A DNA stretch of 21,124 nt from UBA1479 sp964012715 (GCA_964012715.1 CAXGUG010000071.1:1-21124); one strand, 5' to 3'; positions 7,981 through 16,161 are shown, counted from the first letter of the stretch. Numbers and translations: made by a program. The notes: generated from the sequence alone by a model not told the origin.

Positions 7981-8284
7981 TTGTCGGGCTCCAAGTCTAC
8001 GCCATGCTCCCGGTTCATCCCGTGGAGGCACATTGTTACGATTTCCGGGTTTATTTCGAGGGGCCGAAATCGGAGCGGCTCAACGCCCTCTACATCAAGT
8101 GGATCGAAGAGAAGGACCAACCGTACTTCATTCGGAGCGGGAGAATCTCCAGCCGGACCTCCTCAAAGAATGGTACCGCGTGATCGAAGCGGCCATCGCC
8201 AAGGACGGCATCGACATCGAAGCCCGCCGCGAACATCCGAGCATTTGGCCGCCCCATGAATGGCCGATCCCGCCGCAGGATTAA
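7959..8284 (+). pseudogene. Frameshifted small membrane or secreted protein gene
   Basis: Two adjacent frames together read as one protein. The first (from GTG 7959, or ATG 8004) gives a hydrophobic start (VGVVAALIVGLQVYAML) and then CYDFRVYFEGPKSERLNAL up to about KDQPYFIR. The second frame continues from about 8140 with ERENLQPDLLKEWYRVIEAA and ends at a TAA at 8282-8284 after WPIPPQD. The crossing point lies between about 8125 and 8145 and needs a one-base shift. Both halves have coding-like codon use, while each frame beyond the crossing reads as Arg/Ser-rich noise. A sequencing error would give the same picture. The family is not recognised. Confidence 0.55.
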
Positions 8285-8296
8285 CTAGACCACGGC

Positions 8297-8343
8297 CGCC
8301 AGCGAGTTCCGCCATATCGCGACCTTCAAGCCGGGCCGGTTCG
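8297..8343 (+). repeat. Relic fragment of DVW-family gene B
   Basis: Bases 8302-8331 are identical to 5871-5900 inside gene B (30 of 30), and similarity continues on both sides. Read in the same phase it gives AASEFRHIATFKPGRFER, against AASEFRHIATFKLGTFDR in protein B. Nothing else of that gene is attached, so this is a broken copy, 249 bases before the capsid start. Confidence 0.85.
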
Positions 8344-8409
8344 AGCGCACTGTTCCTGAAAATCGAGGGCGGCGCGCCGTTGCATTTATTTAGTTAGATT
8401 TTCTGACGA

Positions 8410-8429
8410 GTTATCCCGCTCCGGATAAC
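8410..8429. promoter_or_regulatory. Perfect 7-bp inverted repeat upstream of the capsid gene
   Basis: GTTATCC and GGATAAC are separated by six bases (CGCTCC). It lies just downstream of an A/T-rich segment and about 160 bases before the capsid start. It could be an operator or an mRNA hairpin. No T-tract follows, so it is not a terminator. The role is unknown. Confidence 0.4.
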
Positions 8430-8591
8430 CCAGGGAGCGCGGGCATCCGCCCGTGCCGTGGGCCCGGCCCTCGAACCCGACGCCGCCCGTGGCGGCGGCC
8501 CCTTGCTACATGCCGGGGCCGCCACAACCGCCGGCGCGCGTCCCCTCAACGCGACATGAATTCAAGGAGTCCGGATTTCCGGAAGACACAT

Positions 8592-9410
8592 ATGTCGACA
8601 CAAATCGCACAATCCTTCATCAAGCACTTTCAGACCGACGTGCACATGGAATACCAGCGCGTCGGATCGAAACTGCGCAATACGGTCCGCTCCAAGAACG
8701 ACATCCAAGGATCGTCCACCACCTTCCAGAAGGTGGGCAAGGGAACGGCCTCGACCAAGGCGCGGCACGGCATGGTGCCGGTCATGAACCTCGACCACAC
8801 GCCCGTCGAATGCCAGTTGCAGGACTACTACGCCGGCGACTGGGTGGACGAGTTGGATGAGATCAAGACCAACATCAACGAACGCCAGGTGATCGCCCGG
8901 GCCGGCGCCAACGCGTTGGGCCGCAAGACCGACGAGCTGATCGTCGAGCAGCTGGACACCAGCACCAATTATGCCGGCACCGGGGCCGACGCCCTGACCA
9001 AGACCAAGGTCCTGACCGCGTTTGAAATGCTGGGCGACGCCGACGTTCCCGACGACGGCGACCGCTTCGCGATCATCGGCTGGAAACAGTGGACCGACCT
9101 TTTGAAGATCCCCGAATTTTCGGACATGGACTTCGTCGGCTCCGAAGACCTGCCATGGCGCGGCATCCAGGCCAAGCGTTGGCTGGGCACCTTGTGGATT
9201 CCTCATTCGGGCCTGACCAAGACCGACAGCGTTCGGTTTTGCTACTGGTTCCATAAAAGCGCTGTCGGCCATGCCGTGGGCAAGGACGTCAAGACCGACA
9301 TCACCTGGCACGGCGACCGGGCGTCCAACTTCGTCAACAACATGATGAGCCAAGGGGCCTGCCTGATCGATCCGTCGGGCGTGGTTTCCATGCGCTGCCT
9401 GGAAAGCTAA
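8592..9410 (+). CDS. Major capsid protein
   Basis: A 272-residue protein that forms the icosahedral shell. It fits the phage capsid family found in T7-like prophages of Proteobacteria: N-terminal helical segment (SFIKHFQTDVHMEYQRVGSK), WVDELDE around the spine, and a C-terminal region with CYWFHKSAVGHAVGKDV, followed by DRASNFVNNMMSQGACLIDP, as usual for this group. It is shorter than T7 gp10A. ATG 8592 follows ggaag at a suitable distance; the in-frame ATG at 8556 lacks a ribosome site and would add twelve unlike residues. The gene normally follows scaffold, but here it heads the structural run, and scaffold lies at 15359-16123. The next gene starts 11 bases downstream. Confidence 0.88.
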   Translation: MSTQIAQSFIKHFQTDVHMEYQRVGSKLRNTVRSKNDIQGSSTTFQKVGKGTASTKARHGMVPVMNLDHTPVECQLQDYYAGDWVDELDEIKTNINERQVIARAGANALGRKTDELIVEQLDTSTNYAGTGADALTKTKVLTAFEMLGDADVPDDGDRFAIIGWKQWTDLLKIPEFSDMDFVGSEDLPWRGIQAKRWLGTLWIPHSGLTKTDSVRFCYWFHKSAVGHAVGKDVKTDITWHGDRASNFVNNMMSQGACLIDPSGVVSMRCLES

Positions 9411-9421
9411 GGAGAACGATC

Positions 9422-9691
9422 ATGGCATTCGTTTCGAAAGACCTGAGCGTGCTCAGCTACGCCAACGGTTTCACCCTGTGGCATTACGCCACGGTCGACG
9501 CCGCCGCTTCCGTCGACACGGCGGGCTATTTCAACGACGCCGCGCACATGCTGCGCGTCGGCGACATGATCATGGCCAACGTGGACACGGACGGCACGCC
9601 CGGCGCGGGCCTGTTCCTGGTCAGCGCCAACACGGGCGGGACGGTCGACGTTAACGACCTGACCACCGTCGGCGGTTCCGACACCGACTAA
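9422..9691 (+). CDS. Small capsid-associated protein (putative head decoration)
   Basis: An 89-residue protein of a type that regularly follows the major capsid gene in T7-like prophages. The N-terminus MAFVSKDLSVLSYANGFTLWHY, the central AGYFNDAAHMLRVGDMIM and the Val/Asn/Thr-rich end (VDVNDLTTVGG) suggest a small beta-rich fold. It probably stabilises or decorates the head; this is inferred from position and size. A strong ribosome site (aaggag) sits before the ATG. A rho-independent terminator follows it, so capsid and this protein can be made in excess of the genes downstream. Confidence 0.7.
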   Translation: MAFVSKDLSVLSYANGFTLWHYATVDAAASVDTAGYFNDAAHMLRVGDMIMANVDTDGTPGAGLFLVSANTGGTVDVNDLTTVGGSDTD

Positions 9692-9713
9692 ACCCGACGG
9701 CACCGCGTTCCTG

Positions 9714-9747
9714 GGGGCGCTCCGGCATTCGCCGGGGCGCCCCTTTT
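9714..9747 (+). terminator. Rho-independent terminator after the capsid and small head genes
   Basis: GGGGCGC (9714-9720) pairs with GCGCCCC (9737-9743), extended by TCCGGC with GCCGGG (one G-T pair) around the loop ATTC, and TTTT follows. A 13-bp GC-rich stem just after the highest-demand virion genes fits partial termination inside the structural operon. Confidence 0.85.
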
Positions 9748-9785
9748 CGCATTCGCAATTTCCCATCCAAAACGGAGTCCCCGCC

Positions 9786-10355
9786 ATGGCGTTAAGTCAG
9801 ATCGCGCTCTGCTCGCGCGCCCTTTTGAAACTGGGCGGCACCACCATTACCTCGTTCGACGAAGGCACCGCCGAGGCCGAAATCGCGGCCAACCTTTTTC
9901 CGTCCGTGCGCGATGCTTTGTTGTCGGCGCATCCGTGGAGCTTCGCCACCGCGCAGCAGCGCCTGCCGTCCCTGGCGGCAGAGCCGGTCGCCGATTTCAC
10001 CAAGGCGTATCAATTGCCGGCCAACTTCCTGCGCGCGCTTTCCGCCGGGGGAAGTACGCGGGGCAGCGGCCTGGAATACCGCATCGCCGAGCGACGGCTG
10101 CACACCAATTCGCCCGAAGTCGTGTTGACCTTCATCTTCCGTCCGGCGGAGATCGACTTCCCACCGTTCTTCGATCAGGCGTTGATCACCCGCCTCGCAG
10201 CCGAGTTCTGCATCCCGCTGACTGAAAGCACCTCACGCTCGGAAACCTTGTTCCGCCTGGCCGATCAAGAATTCCAACGCGCCAAGACCATCGACGCCCA
10301 ACAGGATACGCCGGGCCGGATCGCGGATTTCTCGTTGGTGGAGGTACGCGGCTGA
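9786..10355 (+). CDS. Tail tubular protein A-like (T7 gp11-type adaptor)
   Basis: A 189-residue protein, close to the size of T7 gp11, which forms the ring joining the portal to the tail nozzle. The typical N-terminus is visible (LCSRALLKLGGTTITSFDE), followed by NLFPSVRDALLSAHPWSFA, where the RD..L..HPW pattern is characteristic of this adaptor family. A middle part with YQLPANFLRAL and a C-terminal helical part complete it. ATG 9786 follows acggag. The stop overlaps the start of the next gene by one base (TGATG), so translation is likely coupled. Tail adaptor followed by tail nozzle is the standard order. Confidence 0.85.
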   Translation: MALSQIALCSRALLKLGGTTITSFDEGTAEAEIAANLFPSVRDALLSAHPWSFATAQQRLPSLAAEPVADFTKAYQLPANFLRALSAGGSTRGSGLEYRIAERRLHTNSPEVVLTFIFRPAEIDFPPFFDQALITRLAAEFCIPLTESTSRSETLFRLADQEFQRAKTIDAQQDTPGRIADFSLVEVRG

Positions 10356-12256
10356 TGGCCAAGCTGACGACCCTCAAATCCAACTTCACCGCGGGCGAGG
10401 TTTCGACCCGATTGGTCGGCCGCAGCGACCTTAGGTCCTATGCCAACGGGGCCTCGCAACTACGCAACGTCATCATCCAACCGACCGGTGGCGTGGCCCG
10501 CCGTCCAGGCACGCGTTATGTCGATCACGCGGCAGGGCCCGGCAGGTTGGTCGCGTTCGAATTCAATACGGAGCAGACCTACCTGCTGTGCTTCTCTGAT
10601 GAGCGGATCGACGTCTACACCGACGGCGTGCGGACGGCCACCGTCGACGCACCCTGGACCGAGGTTCAGATCAAAAAGCTGTCATGGGTGCAAAGCGCCG
10701 ACACCTTGTTGGTGGTCCATCCGGATGTTCCGCCCAAGAAGATCACGCGCAGTTCACATGCCGATTGGCAGATCTTCGATTGGGTATTCTCCGAAGAAGA
10801 CGGGCGCATCTATCAACCCCATCACAAGTTCGCCGAAACGGACGTGACCTTGGCGACGAATACGACCTCGGGCACGATCACGGTCACGGCTTCGGCCGAC
10901 GTCTTCGTCGATGATCATGTCGGCACACGCTTTCGTATTTCCAACAAGGAGATCGAAATCACCGCCATCGCTTCCCCGACTTCTGCGACGGCAACGGTCA
11001 AGGAGACATTGGCCGGCACCGCCGCGACAAAGGATTGGGAAGAGCAATCGTTCTCCGCCGCCCGCGGCTATCCCGCCGCCGTGACCTTTCACCAGGACCG
11101 GATGGTGATCGGCGGGTCCCGCGACCTGCCCAACCAGATTTGGATGTCCAAGTCGTCGGACCTGTTCAACTTTGATCTGGGCGAAGGCCTGGACGACGAG
11201 TCGATCGAATTCGCCCTGCTGTCGGATCAGGTCAATGCCTGTTCCGCCGTATTCTCGGGCCGCCACCTACAGGTCTTCACGACCGGTGCGGAATGGATGG
11301 TGACGGGCGATCCGCTGACCCCAGGCTCCGTTCAAATTCGTCGCCAGACGCGCGTCGGCTCCCCCGCCGACAGAACGGTGCCACCCTGTAACGTGGACGG
11401 GGCGACGTTGTTCGTTCCCCGCACCGGGCGTGAGCTGCGCGAATTCCTATTCACCGATGTCGAGCAGGCATATCAATCGCGCGACTTGGCGACGATCGCC
11501 GAACACTTGATCAAGGATCCGGTGGATCAGGATTTCGATCCGCGTCTGCGCAATCTCAACCTGGTCATGGCCGATGGCACGATGGCCATGCTGACGATCT
11601 ACCGGGCCGAGGAAATTACCGGATGGTCGCTTTGCACCACCGAGGGTGAAATTCGATCCGTCTGCACCATCGATGACGACGTCTATCTGCTGACCGAACG
11701 GAACAACGGCTACTTCATCGAAACCTTTGACGAGACGTTGCAGGTCGATTGCGGCCTGACGCTGGCCGACAGCGAAGGCAAGACCGAGTGGACCGGGTTG
11801 AACCATCTGGAAGGCTGGACTGTCAAAGTCGTCGCCGACGGATCCATGCAAGGCGAACAGACGGTGACGGGGGGCAAGATCACCCTGACTGTCGCCGCGA
11901 AGGAGGTTCGCGTCGGTCTTGGTTACGCTCATGTCATTCAACCTCTGCCGCCGTCCGTCAACGGCGGGCAAGGGTCGAACCAGGGCGGACGTCTGCGCTT
12001 GGTCGCCGCGACCTTTCGTCTGAAGGATGCGTCGGCGCTTCGTCTCAACACCGGGCGGGGATTCATCGATGTGCCGTTCCGCGAATTCGGCAATCAACTG
12101 CTGGACGCGCCGCCGGTCGCGTTTTCCGGCGATCGCACAGTGCGGGCATTCGGCTGGCGTCGCGACGGCACCGAGGCGCTATGGCGTATCGAACAAGACA
12201 CCCCCCTACCCTTCACGCTTTTGTCGGTCACCGAAGAGATCAGCGTGAACGGCTGA
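10355..12256 (+). CDS. Tail tubular protein B-like (T7 gp12-type nozzle)
   Basis: A 633-residue protein, shorter than T7 gp12. It builds the nozzle at the tip of the short tail. The N-terminus is diagnostic: NFTAGEVSTRLVGRSDLRSY, then QLRNVIIQPTGGVARRPGTRYV. A mid-protein segment (FHQDRMVIGGSRDLPNQIWM) and the later TGAEWMVTGDPLTPGSVQI are also typical of the family. The C-terminal third is beta-rich with little internal homology visible to me. It is translationally coupled to the gp11-like gene. A 39-base gap with a good ribosome site precedes the next gene. Confidence 0.88.
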   Translation: MAKLTTLKSNFTAGEVSTRLVGRSDLRSYANGASQLRNVIIQPTGGVARRPGTRYVDHAAGPGRLVAFEFNTEQTYLLCFSDERIDVYTDGVRTATVDAPWTEVQIKKLSWVQSADTLLVVHPDVPPKKITRSSHADWQIFDWVFSEEDGRIYQPHHKFAETDVTLATNTTSGTITVTASADVFVDDHVGTRFRISNKEIEITAIASPTSATATVKETLAGTAATKDWEEQSFSAARGYPAAVTFHQDRMVIGGSRDLPNQIWMSKSSDLFNFDLGEGLDDESIEFALLSDQVNACSAVFSGRHLQVFTTGAEWMVTGDPLTPGSVQIRRQTRVGSPADRTVPPCNVDGATLFVPRTGRELREFLFTDVEQAYQSRDLATIAEHLIKDPVDQDFDPRLRNLNLVMADGTMAMLTIYRAEEITGWSLCTTEGEIRSVCTIDDDVYLLTERNNGYFIETFDETLQVDCGLTLADSEGKTEWTGLNHLEGWTVKVVADGSMQGEQTVTGGKITLTVAAKEVRVGLGYAHVIQPLPPSVNGGQGSNQGGRLRLVAATFRLKDASALRLNTGRGFIDVPFREFGNQLLDAPPVAFSGDRTVRAFGWRRDGTEALWRIEQDTPLPFTLLSVTEEISVNG

Positions 12257-12295
12257 TCGCCTCTCCCCGTCGACACCATTTTCAGGAGACCCAAC

Positions 12296-12742
12296 ATGGC
12301 TGAATTCGCCGTTGCGGCCGCAATGACCGCCGCCAGCGTTGCCCAGAAACAGATGCAAGCCAAACGCCAAGCCACACAAGTCGAGGCCCAACGCCGCCAG
12401 CAGGTAAACTCCATCCAAGAGCAACAGACGATCCAGAACCGCCAGCGCCGGGAAGAGCTGCGCAAGGCGCAAGCCACACAACGCGCACGTTTTGGCAGCA
12501 CCGGCCTAAACGCCGCCGGCGGTTCCGCCGCCAGTGTGCTCTCGGGCCTGGCGCGTCAGGTGGATGAAGCCATCGTCGACCAAAATGCTCTGAACAAGTT
12601 GCGGATCGACGACATCAACACCAATGCCCTCACGCAACGAAAAAGCATCCTGGGCCAAGCCCAAGACGCGATGTTCGACGGCGGCATGAACATCGTGAGC
12701 ATGGGCATCGGAAAAAAAGGGTTGAACCTGTTCGGCGAGTAA
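12296..12742 (+). CDS. Internal virion protein, T7 gp14-like
   Basis: A 148-residue protein. An Ala-rich hydrophobic start (MAEFAVAAAMTAASVAQKQ) is followed by a long Gln/Arg/Glu-rich coiled coil (about 20-65), then RARFGSTGLNAAGGSAASVL and a second helix. This layout matches gp14-type ejection proteins, which leave the head first and form the outer-membrane part of the DNA channel. It is somewhat shorter than T7 gp14. The ribosome site caggag precedes ATG 12296. In T7, gp15 and gp16 follow; neither is present next to this gene. The lysozyme-bearing protein at 5126 could be the functional counterpart of gp16, but that is inference. Confidence 0.7.
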   Translation: MAEFAVAAAMTAASVAQKQMQAKRQATQVEAQRRQQVNSIQEQQTIQNRQRREELRKAQATQRARFGSTGLNAAGGSAASVLSGLARQVDEAIVDQNALNKLRIDDINTNALTQRKSILGQAQDAMFDGGMNIVSMGIGKKGLNLFGE

Positions 12743-12762
12743 GCCGGCCGGGCATTCCGCAC

Positions 12763-13086
12763 ATGACGACTTCCTCTCTGCCATCCAAGCCGCTGCGCGC
12801 GATGGCGCGTCGACGGTTGCCGAAGCTGCTGCGCAAGGCAGCTTCGGACTATGCCGCGTTCGCAGCGCAATCTCCGCCTACCGATGCCAAGGGTTTTGCC
12901 GCACATCAGGCCGCCTGTAAGGCGGCATTGGCCCATTTGGACGCTGGCCTGAAGCTGCTCGCCTGGGCGGAAGGCGCGGACAAAACCCGGGACAGCGCGA
13001 ACGACGACCTGACCCGCATGCTCGACGCCGCCCGCGCCGCCGTCGCCGAAGCCGACGACGCCTCCCCGGACGGCGAAGCAATCTGA
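12763..13086 (+). CDS. Small helical phage protein of unknown function
   Basis: A 107-residue protein, not recognised with confidence. It is Ala-rich and mostly helical: a basic N-terminus (MARRRLPKLLRKAA), a central segment (AKGFAAHQAACKAALAHLD), and an acidic C-terminus (AEADDASPDGEAI). There is no clear ribosome site before ATG 12763, and an in-frame ATG at 12802 is possible. Small helical proteins with a similar central pattern sit near the packaging and portal genes of related prophages, so a packaging role, such as a small-terminase-like protein, is conceivable but unproven. It lies 20 bases after the gp14-like gene. Confidence 0.55.
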   Translation: MTTSSLPSKPLRAMARRRLPKLLRKAASDYAAFAAQSPPTDAKGFAAHQAACKAALAHLDAGLKLLAWAEGADKTRDSANDDLTRMLDAARAAVAEADDASPDGEAI

Positions 13087-13129
13087 ACACGCAACCGCAC
13101 CCCCTCAGCCATTTCAAAAGGAGCCCATC

Positions 13130-13354
13130 ATGGGAGGATTTCTCGGATCTTCACCCAGCCTGCCGCCAGTGGCGGAACCGGAACCGACTCCGGACCCCGA
13201 CGAAGAAGAACGTGAACGCCGTCTCGAACGCTTGGAGCGCATGCGCAGAGGACGCTCGGGCCTGATCACGACGTCACGGCGCGGTCTGCTCGACGAGCAA
13301 GACAACACCGCGGCCAACAGCACCGCGACGCTCAAGACCAAACTTGGAGAATGA
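13130..13354 (+). CDS. Small Pro/Glu/Arg-rich virion-associated protein upstream of portal
   Basis: A 74-residue protein with a recognisable layout: a Gly/Ser/Pro start (MGGFLGSSPSLPPVAEPEP), a charged helix (EEERERRLERLERMRRGRSG), a short segment LITTSRRGLL, and the end TLKTKLGE. Proteins of this shape, often ending in a K.LLG-like motif, commonly lie next to the portal gene in T7-like prophages; their job is not established. A strong ribosome site (aaaggag) precedes ATG 13130. The stop overlaps the upstream candidate start of the portal gene (ATGA at 13351). Confidence 0.65.
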   Translation: MGGFLGSSPSLPPVAEPEPTPDPDEEERERRLERLERMRRGRSGLITTSRRGLLDEQDNTAANSTATLKTKLGE

Positions 13355-13356
13355 CC

Positions 13357-15045
13357 ATGACCGAGATCACCCCGGAAGCAGTACTGCGGCGCTATCGCCT
13401 GGCCGCAGGCCGGCGCGCGAATTGGGAAACGTTGTGGCAAGAATGTTTCGACTTCGCCCTGCCGCAGCGGGAGACTGCCATGGGTGGCCCGACTGGCGGC
13501 GCCAGCCGCAAGACCGACCGCCTGTTCGACGGCACCGCGCCGGACGCCGTCGACCAATTGGCGGCCAGCCTGTTGGCGCAATTGACGCCCCCCTGGGCGC
13601 GGTGGTTCGGTCTGGCGCCCGGCAGTAAAATCGACGATGCCCAACGCGGCCAATTGTCGCAGGAACTGGAAGCCGCCGCCCAGGCCTTGCAATCCCATTT
13701 CGACCGCTCGAACTTCGCCGTCGAACTGCACCAATGCTACCTGGACCTGGTCACGGTCGGCACTGCGAGCCTGATGTTCGAAGCCGCGCCGCCGGGCGAG
13801 CCTTCGGCCTTTCGTTTCACCGCCGTGCCGTTGTCGCAAGTCTGCTTCGAGGAAGACAGTTCGGGCCGCCTCGACACGACCTTTCGGACCAGCCGTCTGA
13901 CGCGCACGCAGATCCTAGAACGCTTCCCGAAAGCAACGCTGCCCGACTCCCTTAAGAAGAAAAATACCACGGAAGGCGAAGACCCTTCAGCCGACATTCT
14001 CGAAGCCGTATTCCCGGCCAAGAACGGATTCGACTATATCGCCCTGATCGACCCGGGTGACGGCGGCACCGGCGACCAAAGCGCCACCGTGTTAAAGACC
14101 GGCCGCTTCGAACGCTCGCCGTTCATCAATTTTCGCTGGCTGAAAGCCCCCGGCGAAATCTATGGCCGGTCGCCGGTGATGAAGACCCTGCCCGACATCA
14201 AAACCGCCAACAAGGTCGTCGAGTTGGTCTTGAAGAACGCCTCAATCGCCGTGACCGGCATTTGGCAGGCCGACGACGACGGTGTCTTGAACCCGTCCAA
14301 CATCCGTCTGACCCCCGGCACCATCATCCCCAAGGCCGTCGGCTCGGCGGGGCTCAAACCGTTGGAGGCCCCCGGCCGGTTCGACATGTCGCAAGTCGTA
14401 TTGCAGGACCTGCGCGCCGCGATCCGCCGCGCCCTGCTGGCCGACCGGCTGGGCCAGGTCGACGGCCCGCGCATGACGGCGACCGAGGTACTGGAACGGG
14501 TCGCGGAAATCTCGCGGCTACTGGGCGCGACCTATGGCCGCTTGCAATCGGAATTGCTGACGCCGCTGGTCACGCGCGGTCTGGCGATCCTGACCCGGCG
14601 CGGCGAGATTCCGGAAATCCGCATCGACGGACAGATCATCGACCTGGAATACAAATCTCCGCTGGCCCGCCAGCAGGCGCAACAGGACGTGCAGGCGACC
14701 CTGGCGTTTCTCGACGGCCTGTCCCGCCTTGGCCCGCAGGCATTGGCGATCATCGACGTGCAACAGACGGCGCAAACTTTAGCCGCGGCCTTCGGCGTGC
14801 CGCCGAAAGTTCTGAAGACGCCGGACGACGCCGGGATGGGAATGGGCATGCCGTCCCTACCAATGGACCCGTCTGCTCTGCTTGCCGCCGCCGGAGGCGG
14901 TCAGCCCGCCGGTGATGATGGCGACGCCATGGGGATGGACGGTGACGGCCTTGCCGCCGTCGCTTCGACCCTGGGCAACGCGCTCGGAGGCGCTCTCGCC
15001 GGCGGCGCGACGACCACGTCCGCCCCCGTCAACGGAGACACCTGA
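13357..15045 (+). CDS. Portal (head-tail connector) protein, T7 gp8-type
   Basis: A 562-residue protein that forms the dodecameric portal through which DNA enters and leaves the head. The N-terminus (RYRLAAGRRANWETLWQECFDFALPQ) and the following DRLFDGTAPDAVDQLAASL are typical, as are WFGLAPG, the mid-part FINFRWLKAPGEIYGRSPVM, and MTATEVLERVAEISRLLG near the C-terminus. The tail is Gly/Ala/Met-rich. I chose ATG 13357 because ggaga lies seven bases upstream; ATG 13351 is possible but has that site too close. It is coupled to the next gene by a TGATG overlap. Confidence 0.92.
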   Translation: MTEITPEAVLRRYRLAAGRRANWETLWQECFDFALPQRETAMGGPTGGASRKTDRLFDGTAPDAVDQLAASLLAQLTPPWARWFGLAPGSKIDDAQRGQLSQELEAAAQALQSHFDRSNFAVELHQCYLDLVTVGTASLMFEAAPPGEPSAFRFTAVPLSQVCFEEDSSGRLDTTFRTSRLTRTQILERFPKATLPDSLKKKNTTEGEDPSADILEAVFPAKNGFDYIALIDPGDGGTGDQSATVLKTGRFERSPFINFRWLKAPGEIYGRSPVMKTLPDIKTANKVVELVLKNASIAVTGIWQADDDGVLNPSNIRLTPGTIIPKAVGSAGLKPLEAPGRFDMSQVVLQDLRAAIRRALLADRLGQVDGPRMTATEVLERVAEISRLLGATYGRLQSELLTPLVTRGLAILTRRGEIPEIRIDGQIIDLEYKSPLARQQAQQDVQATLAFLDGLSRLGPQALAIIDVQQTAQTLAAAFGVPPKVLKTPDDAGMGMGMPSLPMDPSALLAAAGGGQPAGDDGDAMGMDGDGLAAVASTLGNALGGALAGGATTTSAPVNGDT

Positions 15046-15362
15046 TGCGAACGCCCGAACCCGTATGGCCCTGGCGGCCGGAGGACTTCACCCCGTCGCC
15101 CGCGCGCACGTCCACCACTCCGTTCGACGGCGAGCATCTGCCGCAGTTGGCGGCGCGGTGCTTTCGCGGCGCGGATGGTGATGTGCTGTTGGCTTATCTG
15201 AAAGCCATGACTCTCGATCGCGCCCTCGGCCCCGACGCCGCCGACGCCACCCTCCGCCACCTCGAAGGACAACGTCATTTGGTTCGCCACCTCAGCCAGT
15301 TGATCGACCAGGGCCGCCACGGCCCCGACCATTCCCCCATGCCGAAAGGAACCGACGCATGA
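15045..15362 (+). CDS. Bbp19-like small phage protein
   Basis: A 105-residue protein of the Bbp19 type, named from the Bordetella phage BPP-1 virion gene set. The core is CFRGADGDVLLAYLKAMT, followed by LGPDAADATLRHLEGQRHL and a final helix (HLSQLIDQGRHG). Its position between portal and scaffold is the standard one. The molecular role is not known to me. The start overlaps the portal stop by one base, and the stop overlaps the scaffold start by four bases, so the three genes are tightly coupled. Confidence 0.75.
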   Translation: MRTPEPVWPWRPEDFTPSPARTSTTPFDGEHLPQLAARCFRGADGDVLLAYLKAMTLDRALGPDAADATLRHLEGQRHLVRHLSQLIDQGRHGPDHSPMPKGTDA

Positions 15363-16123
15363 CCGATCCCAATTCCAAGTCCTTGCTCAACCAATCCGAC
15401 CTGCCTGGCGCTCCGGATCAAGCGGGTGATTGGCCCGAACATGACATCACGCCAGAGGCTGGTGCGGATAACGGCATTACCATCGCCGCGCCCGACTACC
15501 TGCCGTCCAAATTCTGGAACGCCGATGCCGGCGAAGTCCGCGTCGAAGACCTGGCCCGGTCCTATGCCGAGCTGGAACGCCGCCTGGGCGCCGCCGGGGG
15601 CGACACCGTGCCGGACGACCCCATGGGTTATCGCATCGACCCGGCGATGGAGGGGTTGAGTACCGATGCCGAGGTCAACGCCCGGCTGATGGAAGCGGGC
15701 TTCACTCAAGGGCAGGCGCAATTGGTCTATGACCTGGCGGCGGAAAAGTTGGCCCCGCTGGTGCGCGAGCTCGCCCTCGACACGGTGCAGAACGACCACC
15801 GCCGACGCCTCGCCGACCATTTCGGCGGCAAGGATAGATGGGCGCGCACCTCGACCCAGTTGGAAAGCTGGGGCCGGGCGAACCTGCCCGACGCCGTGTT
15901 CGACGCCCTGAGCCAATCCTACGACGGCGTGCTGACCCTGCACCGCCTGATGTCGGACGGCGAGCCCGCGATGATCTCGGGCGCGCAACCCGCACCCGGC
16001 GGCCGCAACGAGGGCCAACTTCGCAAGATGATGGACGACCCCCGCTATTGGCGTGACCACGATCCCGCCTTCACCGCCGAAGTCCGCCGTGGCTTCGAGG
16101 TACTCTATCCCGACGAGGGGTGA
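15359..16123 (+). CDS. Capsid assembly scaffolding protein (T7 gp9-like)
   Basis: A 254-residue acidic protein that guides prohead assembly and is then released. The diagnostic N-terminal segment is DYLPSKFWNADAGEVRVEDL, followed by ARSYAELERRLG, then DPMGYRI and a long helical part. The C-terminus ends with MMDDPRYWRDHDPAF, followed by TAEVRRGFEVLY, as is usual for this family. The ribosome site aaagga lies upstream of ATG 15359, which overlaps the previous stop. In related phages the capsid gene follows directly; here a strong terminator comes next and the capsid gene is about 7.5 kb upstream. Confidence 0.85.
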   Translation: MTDPNSKSLLNQSDLPGAPDQAGDWPEHDITPEAGADNGITIAAPDYLPSKFWNADAGEVRVEDLARSYAELERRLGAAGGDTVPDDPMGYRIDPAMEGLSTDAEVNARLMEAGFTQGQAQLVYDLAAEKLAPLVRELALDTVQNDHRRRLADHFGGKDRWARTSTQLESWGRANLPDAVFDALSQSYDGVLTLHRLMSDGEPAMISGAQPAPGGRNEGQLRKMMDDPRYWRDHDPAFTAEVRRGFEVLYPDEG

Positions 16124-16161
16124 GCGCGTCTCCTTTCCGCAGCTCCCCTTCATTTTCGGGC

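Larger units (their letters stand above)
8285..8591. other. Gene-free stretch upstream of the capsid gene
   Basis: No convincing gene is seen. The stretch holds a short relic of gene B (about 8297-8340), an A/T-rich segment (8381-8404) that could hold a promoter, a perfect 7-bp dyad (8410-8429), and GC-rich sequence up to the capsid ribosome site. An open frame beginning at 8453 continues into the capsid gene in the wrong frame and is not credible. Confidence 0.6.

Noticed and set aside
8562..9353. 263-residue minus-strand frame
   Set aside because: It is antisense to the major capsid gene with no recognisable domain.
13114..13839. 241-residue minus-strand frame over the small protein and portal start
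   Set aside because: It is antisense to two genes with ribosome sites and family-like sequences, and is Arg/Gln/Gly-rich.
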